A stretch of DNA of 64,000 nt from Sporosarcina gallistercoris (GTDB lineage Bacteria; Bacillota; Bacilli; Bacillales_A; Planococcaceae): assembly GCF_014836415.1 (NCBI RefSeq), contig NZ_JACSQY010000006.1, forward strand, positions 62,001 to 126,000, in the 5' to 3' direction. Both the position numbers and the translations under genes were made by a program. Shown here piece after piece: positions 26,070 to 33,852 of the stretch (the first letter of the stretch is position 1; each line of letters begins with the position of its first letter). The notes under the pieces were generated by a model. That model saw only the letters and a program-made list of their open reading frames with translations. It made no database searches and had not been told where the DNA came from.

Positions 26070-26396
26070 GTGAATCGACTGAAAACGATAGAAGAATGGC
26101 AGACGCTATTGGAGAAATCTGATGAACAGCCGTTTCTTCTCTTTAAATTGAGCATAACGAGTTTAAGCAGTGTAACCGCCAAAAAGGAAATGGAGTCGTT
26201 GGTCACCGATCTACCAAGATATGTAGTGATTTCACAGCTGGATAAGAACGTATCGAATGCTGTAGAACAAGATACCGGCGTTAAACACGAAACCCCACAA
26301 CTGCTGATTATTAAAGGCAAAAAAGCCATTTGGCAAGCGACCCGTTATCAGATCAAACAATCAGTTGTTCTGGAGGCCATTGCAACATACGTATAA
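26070..26396 (+). CDS. ytxJ: YtxJ-family (DUF2847) protein lacking the active cysteine
   Basis: A 108-residue thioredoxin-fold protein of the YtxJ family, putative monothiol bacilliredoxins that resolve bacillithiol mixed disulfides in the cytosol. Family features are the first helix TIEEWQTLLEKS, strand FLLFK and the cis-Pro segment VKHETPQLLIIKGK. In Bacillus the strand leads into a TTCPIS active site; here the same place reads ITSLSS, so Ser31 replaces the only functional cysteine and the protein has no cysteine at all. It may act as a binding protein or be degenerating. GTG 26070 follows GAGGAG by eight bases. Confidence 0.75.
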   Translation: MNRLKTIEEWQTLLEKSDEQPFLLFKLSITSLSSVTAKKEMESLVTDLPRYVVISQLDKNVSNAVEQDTGVKHETPQLLIIKGKKAIWQATRYQIKQSVVLEAIATYV

Positions 26397-26415
26397 CGAA
26401 TTCTTCAAAAAGATA

Positions 26416-26465
26416 GGGGGTGATCCCATAAGGTCTTTATACGACCTTTTGGATCACCCCTTATT
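26416..26465. terminator. Terminator between converging genes
   Basis: GGGGTGATCC and ATAAGG pair with CCTTTT and GGATCACCCC, ending in TTATTTTTT. It lies between ytxJ and the small membrane protein gene on the opposite strand and overlaps the end of the latter. Confidence 0.75.
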
Positions 26466-26724
26466 TTTTATGGAATTCATTGTAAAACGAATCGTCATTT
26501 TTCTTTTCGATATACGTCCAAATTACATAGATAACTACTGTGAATCCGAGTATAAGCAGGGAGGCATTGAATACGAATTCGAAGTCCAAGTCCTTTACCG
26601 TTCTTTTTTCAACGCCCGCTTGGTGCAGGACTTCATAACTCGTTTTTTGATAGTCCATGAAGACGACAGACAGAATGATTCCGAGTACACTCCCACCGAG
26701 TAGCGATAGCCCGAACTTTTTCAT
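26461..26724 (-). CDS. Small two-helix membrane protein
   Basis: An 87-residue protein with a helix at about residues 4-23 and another at 52-71, joined by a charged loop (about residues 24-50, KTSYEVLHQAGVEKRT) that should lie outside the cell if the N-terminus is inside. The tail is charged (YIEKKNDDSFYNEFHKK). AGGAGGTG stands eight bases before ATG 26724, a strong ribosome site. I do not recognise a family. It is a single gene facing ytxJ and sharing its terminator. Confidence 0.65.
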   Translation of the reverse strand: MKKFGLSLLGGSVLGIILSVVFMDYQKTSYEVLHQAGVEKRTVKDLDFEFVFNASLLILGFTVVIYVIWTYIEKKNDDSFYNEFHKK

Positions 26725-26854
26725 TGTAAATGCACCTCCTGCTACTAGTATATCTTATTCCGTACATATTGTGTGAAAATTTAGAGTTTACTTTTTGTAT
26801 AAATATAGATAGAATTTGTGGAAGTTTTGACTGTACTTGAGGATGGTTGGTACT

Positions 26855-26903
26855 AAAAAGGAACAGCCTTTGTTGGTTTGCTACCAATGGCTGTTCCTTT
26901 TTA
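26855..26903 (-). terminator. Terminator of the YmcC-like gene
   Basis: AAAAAGGAACAGCC pairs with GGCTGTTCCTTTTT and the inner TTGGT with ACCAA; on the minus strand the stem ends in five T. It follows the stop codon of the gene at 26906. Confidence 0.85.
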
Positions 26904-26905
26904 AT

Positions 26906-27457
26906 TCACGACTTGCTAGTTTTGCGGTTAGGACGTGGCCAGATGAAATAACTTGCTGAAATGAGAAGGTCAATAACTAAAATGATCGTCCAAAGACGCA
27001 GTGTGTTATCGAACTCGAGGGTTCGCTCAGGGGAATCGATGTACCATTTGACGAATAAGATCATCGGACCCCCTATGGCGAAAGCGAGTACATGACGAAG
27101 CGAGCCTTTCATAGAGTGCATGGCATGTGGATAGCCTGTTCTCCGAATTGGTTTGGGCCCCTGTTTCGTTACGTAATATTGAAAGCGCTCATCTGCCCAT
27201 TGGATCATACTTTTCCCGAATGCCAGTGAAATTCCGATGTAAAGTGGAGCGATGGAGTGTGCGACGGTGGCTGTTGCTCCATGGTAGAGGTCGATTGCTG
27301 TGACCACTAACAAAATCACATCAATCAAAGGGATGAGAGCAAGAATAAAGAGACCAAGCTGTTTCTGTTTGAACACATATCGAACTGTGAGGCCAAGGGC
27401 GATGACGGCCCAGAAGCTTATTTCACATGCAATGATAATGTATGCAACAAAATTCAT
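26906..27457 (-). CDS. YmcC-like membrane protein
   Basis: A 183-residue membrane protein with five or six helices. The N-terminal half (CEISFWAVIALGLTVRYVFK, LIPLIDVILLVVTAIDLYHG) and the central GISLAFGKSMIQWADERF resemble Bacillus YmcC, a membrane protein of unknown function. The middle basic segment (about residues 98-115) should be cytoplasmic. AGGAGGTTCTTC precedes ATG 27457. It is divergent from a TetR gene and both promoters lie in a 96-base gap with two copies of an ACAGTTGT dyad half-site, so the TetR protein probably represses it. Confidence 0.7.
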   Translation of the reverse strand: MNFVAYIIIACEISFWAVIALGLTVRYVFKQKQLGLFILALIPLIDVILLVVTAIDLYHGATATVAHSIAPLYIGISLAFGKSMIQWADERFQYYVTKQGPKPIRRTGYPHAMHSMKGSLRHVLAFAIGGPMILFVKWYIDSPERTLEFDNTLRLWTIILVIDLLISASYFIWPRPNRKTSKS

Positions 27458-27473
27458 GAAGAACCTCCTAATT

Positions 27474-27527
27474 AGTACAGTTGTATTAAAACGAAGTATA
27501 CAGGATGATTCTTTTTAGTACAACTGT
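27474..27527. promoter_or_regulatory. Candidate TetR operators in the divergent gap
   Basis: AGTACAGTTGTATT (27474-27487) and TTAGTACAACTGT (27515-27527) carry the same ACAGTTGT core in inverted orientation; TACAGTTGTA is itself nearly palindromic. The second box sits just before the TATGCT (27539-27544 region) -10 of the TetR gene. Confidence 0.6.
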
Positions 27528-27553
27528 TTTATTTACCTATGCTAAACTAAGAT

Positions 27554-28138
27554 ATGCCTAAAATTGTGAATCATGATGAACGAAAAAATTTGATTGCAGA
27601 AGCAATGTGGCGAGTCATTTTGGATAAGGGGATGGAAGGGGCAACGGTACGAAATATAGCGGAAGAAGCGGGTCTATCACTAGGAGCGCTTCGTTATTAT
27701 TTTAAAACCCAAGATGACTTGCTAGTATATGCGATGGATTTAGTTCAAGAACGCGCAACAAAACGGATAGAAGCTGTATTGCATAAGTCATTATCTCCAC
27801 GGGAATTAGTAATTGCTATGATTTTAGAGATTGTACCTGTCAATACAACAACGAGAATTGAGATGGAGGTATGGTTTGCATTCATCACCTATGTCAAGCA
27901 TCGAAGTGATACCATTGACGTTCCGGAGGATCAAATCTTAGAGATGACGCAACGATTACTCGCATTTCTTCAGGAGCACCGTCTACTGAAATCTTCGTGT
28001 CAGCTAGAGATGGAGATCGAACGGTTATACGGGCTGATCGATGGTCTCGCTATACATGCAATCCTGAATCCTGATCGGCTTGACCCAGAACGTGTACGAA
28101 ATACAATCATCTATCATATCGATTCAATTTGTCATTAA
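27554..28138 (+). CDS. TetR-family regulator, possibly leaderless
   Basis: A 194-residue TetR/AcrR-type repressor. The helix-turn-helix is at about residues 25-48 (GATVRNIAEEAGLSLGALRYYF). The C-terminal ligand domain resembles the BetI/PksA group (MEVWFAFITYVKHRS, then LIDGLAIHAILNP). ATG 27554 has no ribosome site; a TATGCT -10 element lies only about ten bases before it, so the transcript may begin almost at the start codon. No suitable alternative start exists downstream. It is divergent from the YmcC-like gene, its likely target. Confidence 0.85.
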   Translation: MPKIVNHDERKNLIAEAMWRVILDKGMEGATVRNIAEEAGLSLGALRYYFKTQDDLLVYAMDLVQERATKRIEAVLHKSLSPRELVIAMILEIVPVNTTTRIEMEVWFAFITYVKHRSDTIDVPEDQILEMTQRLLAFLQEHRLLKSSCQLEMEIERLYGLIDGLAIHAILNPDRLDPERVRNTIIYHIDSICH

Positions 28139-28170
28139 GTAACCCGGTATGTCTTGCGTCATTCAATATA

Positions 28171-28219
28171 AAAAAAGGAACGGCAATTGCTCCTGTGAGA
28201 GCAATTGCCGTTCCTTTTT
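28171..28219. terminator. Bidirectional terminator
   Basis: AAAAAGGAACGGCAATTGCTC pairs almost perfectly with GAGCAATTGCCGTTCCTTTTT (stem about 20 bases). It separates the TetR gene from the converging M20 gene. Confidence 0.9.
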
Positions 28220-28222
28220 GAA

Positions 28223-29443
28223 TTACTGCTGATTTTTCAACCAGTCCATGGCAACCTGCGCATGCAAAGCAGCACCATATTTAAAAATGTCTTCGTTCTG
28301 TGTCATCCGTGGATTATGGACAGGTGCTTCTCCTTCTTTGCCTGTTCCTAATATGACGAATGCAGATGGGACGTTCTGAGAAATATATGAAAAGTCTTCA
28401 GAACCGTTAATGGCTCCTAAGTCCACAATGTTTTCTGATCCCATTACGGTTGAGAGAGAGTCACTGATCTGATCGACAAAAGCAGGATCATTATAGGTCG
28501 TCGGAGTATGGAATTCTGTAATGGCATACTCTCCACGCCATGCTTTCACCACATGGTCCACCATCTCCGGAATCCTCTCGCACAAATGATCGCGTGTTGC
28601 TTGGTCGAAACTGCGCATGTTCCCACTTAACACAGCTCTTTCAGGAATGACATTGGTGACAGTGCCTCCACTCATCGAACCAACGGAAAACGTTACATTC
28701 TGTTTGGGATCCGCTTCGCGTGTCATCAGCAGATTCAAGTTCGTATACAGCTGGTTCATAATCATATTGGCGTCAATCGTCTTGTGTGGCTGTGAGCTGT
28801 GTCCGCCGTATCCTTTTATGTCAACGATGTACGAATCCATCGCTTGCGTAATCGTACCCTTCGTGACGGATAGGGTGCCAGCTTCCTGGTCAGGCATGAT
28901 GTGAATGCCGAACGCTGCATCCACTTTCGGATTTTCAAGCGCACCATCGTCAATCATCAACTTGGATCCAAAACCCCATTCCTCGCCGGGTTGGAAAAAC
29001 AATTTGACAGTTCCTTGTAACTGCGCTTCTTGTTCTTTCAGAATTTGAGCAGCGCCCAGCAACATCGCAACGTGTGAATCATGGCCACACGCATGCATAA
29101 GCCCTTGTTTAGTTGACTTGAATTCCCACTCCACTTCTTCTTCAATCGGTAGGGCATCCATATCCGCACGAAGGAGAATACAAGGCGATCCTTGTCCGAT
29201 TGTCGCCACAATCCCTGTACAATTCGATTGCTCGGCAAACCCAGCGCGCGCATATTTTTTCCTTACATCATCAGGCACTTTTCCACACGACTTGTGTGCA
29301 ATTCCGATTTCGTCCAACCGTTGTTGAATGTACCGTTGCGTGTTCGGTAAATCGAATCCGATTTCCGGATGCTGATGTAAATACCGACGATCCTCGATAA
29401 TCTGTTCTTCAACCTGTTTTGCAGTTTCTAAACTGTTCGTCAT
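28223..29443 (-). CDS. M20-family amidohydrolase
   Basis: A 406-residue M20D peptidase-family hydrolase. Metal and catalytic motifs: LRADMDALPI, HACGHDSHVAMLLGAA, FQPGEEWGFGSK, AFGIHIMP and the C-terminal VHNPRM. A 25-residue insertion after the N-terminal YLHQHPEIGFD (KSCGKVPDDVRKKY region) distinguishes it from the other two M20 proteins in the window. AAGGGGGATATTTTC precedes ATG 29443. It is the last gene of a minus-strand cluster: M20, YfcC permease, M20. The N-acyl or dipeptide substrate is unknown. Confidence 0.85.
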   Translation of the reverse strand: MTNSLETAKQVEEQIIEDRRYLHQHPEIGFDLPNTQRYIQQRLDEIGIAHKSCGKVPDDVRKKYARAGFAEQSNCTGIVATIGQGSPCILLRADMDALPIEEEVEWEFKSTKQGLMHACGHDSHVAMLLGAAQILKEQEAQLQGTVKLFFQPGEEWGFGSKLMIDDGALENPKVDAAFGIHIMPDQEAGTLSVTKGTITQAMDSYIVDIKGYGGHSSQPHKTIDANMIMNQLYTNLNLLMTREADPKQNVTFSVGSMSGGTVTNVIPERAVLSGNMRSFDQATRDHLCERIPEMVDHVVKAWRGEYAITEFHTPTTYNDPAFVDQISDSLSTVMGSENIVDLGAINGSEDFSYISQNVPSAFVILGTGKEGEAPVHNPRMTQNEDIFKYGAALHAQVAMDWLKNQQ

Positions 29444-29483
29444 GAAAATATCCCCCTTTGTTTACTGTCTAACGATTACCTTG

Positions 29484-30896
29484 TTAGCTTGGTCCGAGTC
29501 CAATATATTGAGCAATAATAATTAAGATGAACGCTGCAAAGTGGAGAATCATAAATAATTTCCATGAGAACTTCACCCAGTCTGCATAATTCACATTGGA
29601 CATTCCGAGAGCTGCCATCAGTCCGCCGGAAGTCGGCCACAAATAATTCGTGAACCCATCTCCGAATTGATAGACGACGACCATCACTTGTTGATTGATA
29701 CCAAGGATTTTTCCTAATGGCCCCATAATCGGCATCAGTATCAATGCCTTTCCACTTCCAGAAACAACGAAGAAGTTGAAGAATATGACGACTACGAATA
29801 ACGCAAACAACGTAACAATAGACCCTGTATTGCTCAAGAGACCCGCTAATGCGTGAACAGCTGTGTCGATAATTTCAGCCTGCGTCATCAAAATCATAAC
29901 AGAACGTGCAAATCCAATTGCAAGTGCAGTTGGAAGAAGTCTCGCTGCACCAATCCCGAAATCAGCAGCCGCTTCACTTGGAGCCAATCGTAAAATGATG
30001 ACTAAGAAGATTGCGTAAATGGCATAGACGGCAGATAATTGAGGCATTCCCCATCCGAGTTGAATCGCGCCGTATGCACTTCCCACTAACACAGCCACTA
30101 AGCCAAGCAATGCGATTTTTCTCGGCAACGTGAACGGTTCTTCTTCATAAGTAGCCGTTTTTGCATCTTCCAAGTGTTCCAAGTATTCGTCTGCGACAAT
30201 ACTTTTCGTCGGATCAGCCTTTGTTTTGTTCGCATAGCGCAAAATGTACACGATCGTAATGGCAATGAAGATGACAAGTGAGATGATCCGGAACGTAAGC
30301 CCCGAGTAGATCGGCAAGCCAACAATGGATTGACTCACACCTGTCGTATAGAAGTTGACCGCGCCTGCTGTGAATCCAATGGCCAGTCCCATTGTTGACG
30401 TTGCAAATGCAGTAATCCGGTCATAGCCCATCCCCATGACGACAGCCATCGCAAGTGGGATGAACGGAATTCCACCTTCACCAAACCCGATTGTCCCCAT
30501 GATGGCAAACACGGTGAGCAAAACAAAAATAATCAGTTTTTCTTTACCGGCAGCAACCCTCAATAGGGTATGGATACCCGCAGCGATGGCACCCGATTTT
30601 TCAAGAAGATAGAGAGCACCACTCGCGAAAAGCAGCATGACGATGATATCCGCTGATTGCACGACTCCGTTGTGCAATGCTGAGAAGAAGTCCATGAACC
30701 CGATAGCATCCTTTTGTTCCACATAATTGAAGACGTCTGTGTTCAGTTTTTCGATTCCGGTTTCCGGATCGACCGTCCGCTCATATTGCCCGCTTGGTAC
30801 GACCCATGATAATGCCACAACGAGCAGCATGACGAGTAAAAACATGATATAGACGTGTGGAAAGTTGAATCCTTTTCTTTTCCCTTTCGATGACAT
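29484..30896 (-). CDS. YfcC-family permease (second copy)
   Basis: A 470-residue membrane permease, paralogue of the protein at 14098-15519. It shares VVPSGQYERTVDPETG after the first helix, TIGFGEGGIPFIPLAMAVV, GFTAGAVNFYTTGVSQSIVG, the late FVVSGSGKALILMPIMGP and FGDGFTNYLWPTSGG. The start is ATG 30896 with GGGGGA seven bases upstream; the open frame reaches further without a ribosome site. The gene lies between two M20 hydrolase genes on the same strand, 40 and 27 bases away, so all three are probably cotranscribed. Substrate unknown; the neighbouring aspartate dehydrogenase hints at an aspartyl compound. Confidence 0.85.
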   Translation of the reverse strand: MSSKGKRKGFNFPHVYIMFLLVMLLVVALSWVVPSGQYERTVDPETGIEKLNTDVFNYVEQKDAIGFMDFFSALHNGVVQSADIIVMLLFASGALYLLEKSGAIAAGIHTLLRVAAGKEKLIIFVLLTVFAIMGTIGFGEGGIPFIPLAMAVVMGMGYDRITAFATSTMGLAIGFTAGAVNFYTTGVSQSIVGLPIYSGLTFRIISLVIFIAITIVYILRYANKTKADPTKSIVADEYLEHLEDAKTATYEEEPFTLPRKIALLGLVAVLVGSAYGAIQLGWGMPQLSAVYAIYAIFLVIILRLAPSEAAADFGIGAARLLPTALAIGFARSVMILMTQAEIIDTAVHALAGLLSNTGSIVTLFALFVVVIFFNFFVVSGSGKALILMPIMGPLGKILGINQQVMVVVYQFGDGFTNYLWPTSGGLMAALGMSNVNYADWVKFSWKLFMILHFAAFILIIIAQYIGLGPS

Positions 30897-30923
30897 GCAA
30901 GTTCCCCCGATTCCCAATTTAAA

Positions 30924-32048
30924 TTACCCTTCGATCTTTGCGATTCCTTTGAATAATGCAACCCCAGTTTCAATCAGTTCATCTCTAAAGTCATACTCGC
31001 TCGTATGGACGTTCGGATAGTTTTCACCGTTACCAACGAAGCAATAGGCTCCTTTAGTCAGCTTTGTAAAATGTCCGAAGTCTTCTGAACCGCGATATGC
31101 ATCGTCCAATTCGATGATGTCCATCCCGTTATCCTTTGCACTCTGACGTATTTTGTCGGAACACTCTTTATCATTCGCTGTTTCAGGGAACTCATCTTGA
31201 TAGTCGAATGCGACTTGCAAACCATATTCTTTTGCGAGAGTTTTTGCATAAGTTTCCAAGTTTTCTTGTAGACGGTCCATCTCTTTTTCATAAAGCGCAC
31301 GAATGGTCATGCGGATCGTTCCTTTAGATGCCGACATACCGAATGCTTTCTCGCCTACATCGATTTGGACAACCGTGCAAAGAACAAGTCCATCATTCAG
31401 TTCCGGCGAAACGAATTTCGGAATCTCTTGGACGAGGTCCGCAATTGCAAGAGATGGGTTGACCCCATTTTCAGGCTGACTTGCGTGTGCTGGTGAACCT
31501 GTAAGGTGAATGGACATGCCCTTGGATGCACACAACATGGTTCCATCTTTAACTGCAACTGTTTTGAATGGGAGACCGCTCATATTATGATAGGCGTAAA
31601 TTTCGTCAATTTGGTGTTCTGTGATGAATTCCACACATTGTTGAGCACCTTCACCCGTTTCTTCGGCAGGCTGAAATAAGCAGAAAATATTTTGGTCTGA
31701 CCCGATTTTATCAATTTCAAGGGCAAATGCGGCAAGAGTAGCTGAATGTCCATCGTGCCCACATTTGTGAGCTTTACCCGGATATTGGGAAGCCCAAGGC
31801 AGATCGATGACTTCGTCCATTGGAAGTGCATCAAAATCAGCTCGGAAAGCGATTGATTTTTTATCATCACCCACTCGATACATGGCATAGAACCAAGTTC
31901 CTTTATCTACAATTTCGAAATTTGTTGTATGCGTTTTCAAAAAAGACATTAGATGTTGTTTGGTCCATACTTCTTCGTTCGACAGTTCGGGGTGTTGATG
32001 TAACTCGTGGCGCAGTTGCTTGGCTAACTCAAAATTTTGACTATTCAC
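30924..32048 (-). CDS. M20-family amidohydrolase (second in cluster)
   Basis: A 374-residue M20D hydrolase, more distant from the other two. Motifs: FRADFDALPM, HKCGHDGHSATLAA, FQPAEETGEGAQ, YAYHNMSG and the C-terminal NVHTSEYDF. Having HKCGHD instead of the usual HACGHD places it in a subgroup together with the YxeP/aminoacylase-like set. The start is GTG 32048, about ten bases after AGGAGGT. It is the promoter-proximal gene of the cluster; an AT-rich stretch with a TGTACA core (about 32129-32142) upstream could be the GntR operator. Confidence 0.82.
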   Translation of the reverse strand: MNSQNFELAKQLRHELHQHPELSNEEVWTKQHLMSFLKTHTTNFEIVDKGTWFYAMYRVGDDKKSIAFRADFDALPMDEVIDLPWASQYPGKAHKCGHDGHSATLAAFALEIDKIGSDQNIFCLFQPAEETGEGAQQCVEFITEHQIDEIYAYHNMSGLPFKTVAVKDGTMLCASKGMSIHLTGSPAHASQPENGVNPSLAIADLVQEIPKFVSPELNDGLVLCTVVQIDVGEKAFGMSASKGTIRMTIRALYEKEMDRLQENLETYAKTLAKEYGLQVAFDYQDEFPETANDKECSDKIRQSAKDNGMDIIELDDAYRGSEDFGHFTKLTKGAYCFVGNGENYPNVHTSEYDFRDELIETGVALFKGIAKIEG

Positions 32049-32160
32049 TCGGTATGTACCTCCTAGCTGTTTCTTAATGTCCTAACAGAATTTTTGAGAC
32101 GGAACTATTAGTCAATTAAGTATATTATATATTGTACATTATATTTAATTATTTACAATA

Positions 32161-32191
32161 AAAAATTCTGCAATGGGATGCAGAATTTTTT
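32161..32191 (-). terminator. Terminator of the GntR gene
   Basis: AAAAATTCTGCA pairs with TGCAGAATTTTT around a short loop; on the minus strand a T run follows. It lies 15 bases after the GntR stop codon. Confidence 0.8.
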
Positions 32192-32206
32192 GCGGGATTT
32201 TTTGCG

Positions 32207-32854
32207 TCACAAGGGAACAAGCTCTGCCTTGTTTACATCCCAATGGACGTCTTTCAGATAGCTTTCCAATTCTGAAGTCTTCCGTTCACGGAACAGTTCT
32301 AGCATTTTACGATGTTCATTATTCGTTTCCTTTAGTTTGTTAGCTGTCCATTCGGGGTCTTCCATCCAGTCGAAAGTCTTTAAAAATTTCTTTTCAAGCT
32401 GCAGAAGCAGCGCGACCAGACTTTTGTTCGGGCAGATGGACAAATAGACATTGTGAAACGATTCCTGCATTTTGTGGTACATGGAGAAATTCCCTGTATT
32501 GATGGCCAAGTCGATACTTTCAATGTAGAATTCCATTTCCTTCAAATGTTTTTCAGTGAGTAAATGTGCGGTCAGGGTAGCCGCTAAGCCGTCGAGCGCC
32601 CCGATGATCAAATACGTTTCTTTCGCTTCTTCAGTCGTAAGACTTTTGATGATGAACCCTTTACGCGGAATATTCTCAAGCAAACCTTCTGTAGAAAGCT
32701 GAATCAATGCTTCTCTGACGGGAGTTCTGCTCACTTTCAGCGCATCACATAGTGCACTCTCATTTACCTTATTACCTGAAGTGAGCGTCCCATTATTGAT
32801 TTGCTCTACAATATGGTTATAAACATGATCTGTTAAGGACAGATAGTTTTTCAT
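32207..32854 (-). CDS. GntR-family regulator with FCD domain
   Basis: A 215-residue FadR-subfamily GntR regulator. The N-terminal winged helix contains KVNESALCDALKVSRTPVRE followed by ALIQLSTEGLLENIPRKGF; the C-terminal FCD all-helical domain has the metal-binding aspartate and histidines in its LAATLTAHLL and SFHNVYLSICPN helices. FCD proteins usually respond to small organic acids. ATG 32854 is chosen (AATGAGG upstream), with 32869 as an upstream alternative inside the ribosome site. Position between the M20-YfcC cluster and the divergent aspartate dehydrogenase gene suggests it controls both. Confidence 0.87.
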   Translation of the reverse strand: MKNYLSLTDHVYNHIVEQINNGTLTSGNKVNESALCDALKVSRTPVREALIQLSTEGLLENIPRKGFIIKSLTTEEAKETYLIIGALDGLAATLTAHLLTEKHLKEMEFYIESIDLAINTGNFSMYHKMQESFHNVYLSICPNKSLVALLLQLEKKFLKTFDWMEDPEWTANKLKETNNEHRKMLELFRERKTSELESYLKDVHWDVNKAELVPL

Positions 32855-33004
32855 AGTTAAAAACCTCATTACTTTTTTGTCTTCTATTATATAGATAATT
32901 TTTTAAAATACAATTTCAAGTCGAATTATATTGGGATTGGCTAGGAAATAGATATGATTAGATTATAGGCTTTTACAAGGACCATGCATACGAGGAGAGA
33001 TCAT

Positions 33005-33787
33005 ATGAAAATAGGAATCATCGGGACGGGCAATATCGCTGCATATTTACTGGAACAGTTAAAAGATGCCAACGTATTGAATGGTGAAATCACTGCACTG
33101 CTAGGGCGTAATATAGAAGTGGGGGAACGTCTTGCTTCTCGTTATAATGTGGATTTCCATACAGATATCCGAGAGTTTCTGAGTGCTCCTCTTGATATGG
33201 TAGTGGAGGCAGCAACGATTGAAGCTGCCGCCCTTTATATGAAAGACGTTGTTGCGAGTAAGAAGAATATGATGATAAGCAGTGTGGGGGTATTTCAAGA
33301 CGTCCATCTACTCAACGAAATGACAGCACTTGCTAAGTTAAATGGCGTGCAGATAACACTTCCTTCAGGTGCAATCGGCGGCTTGGATTTGTTGAAATCC
33401 GCGAATGCTGTCAATGGATTGAAAAATGTCCAAATCACCACTAGGAAATCGCCTGCTTCACTTGGGCTTCCCTATGAACAGAAAGAGGAACTGCTTTTTG
33501 AAGGCTCAGCATTACAGGCGATCCAAAAGTTCCCGAGAAATGTAAACGTGGCACTATTACTTGCGCTTGCTGGAATAGGAGCTGAAAAAACGAAAGTTCG
33601 AGTCATTGTCGATCCTGCAATCAAAAGGAACACACATACAATAGAAGCGGATGGTGATTTTGGGGAAATGCAGCTGCATATTGCAAACAATCCAATGCCT
33701 GCAAATCCAAAGACGAGCTATCTGGCTGCTTTAAGTATTTTAGAGGCATTGCGGGATGATGCCAGCGGAGTAAGAATCGGGAATTGA
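33005..33787 (+). CDS. L-aspartate dehydrogenase family protein (NadX-like)
   Basis: A 260-residue NAD(P)-dependent dehydrogenase of the aspartate dehydrogenase family. The Rossmann motif is GIIGTGNIAAYL at the start; VEAATIEAAALYMKDVV and the catalytic-domain segment LPSGAIGGLDLLKSA are typical, as is the late NPKTSYLAALSILEALR. The enzyme oxidises aspartate to iminoaspartate/oxaloacetate. In some bacteria it feeds NAD synthesis with NadA, but no nadA or nadC is nearby, so a catabolic role next to the M20-YfcC cluster is the more likely reading. ATG 33005 follows GAGGAGAG. Divergent from the GntR gene. Confidence 0.85.
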   Translation: MKIGIIGTGNIAAYLLEQLKDANVLNGEITALLGRNIEVGERLASRYNVDFHTDIREFLSAPLDMVVEAATIEAAALYMKDVVASKKNMMISSVGVFQDVHLLNEMTALAKLNGVQITLPSGAIGGLDLLKSANAVNGLKNVQITTRKSPASLGLPYEQKEELLFEGSALQAIQKFPRNVNVALLLALAGIGAEKTKVRVIVDPAIKRNTHTIEADGDFGEMQLHIANNPMPANPKTSYLAALSILEALRDDASGVRIGN

Positions 33788-33807
33788 AAACGTATGGACT
33801 GGAACGA

Positions 33808-33847
33808 AAAAGAAACCTTCCAATTGCTGATGGAAGGTTTCTTTTTA
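33808..33847. terminator. Bidirectional terminator
   Basis: AAAGAAACCTTCCA pairs perfectly with TGGAAGGTTTCTTT, with A and T runs on both sides. It ends the aspartate dehydrogenase and pbuE transcripts. Confidence 0.9.
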
Positions 33848-33852
33848 ACGGC

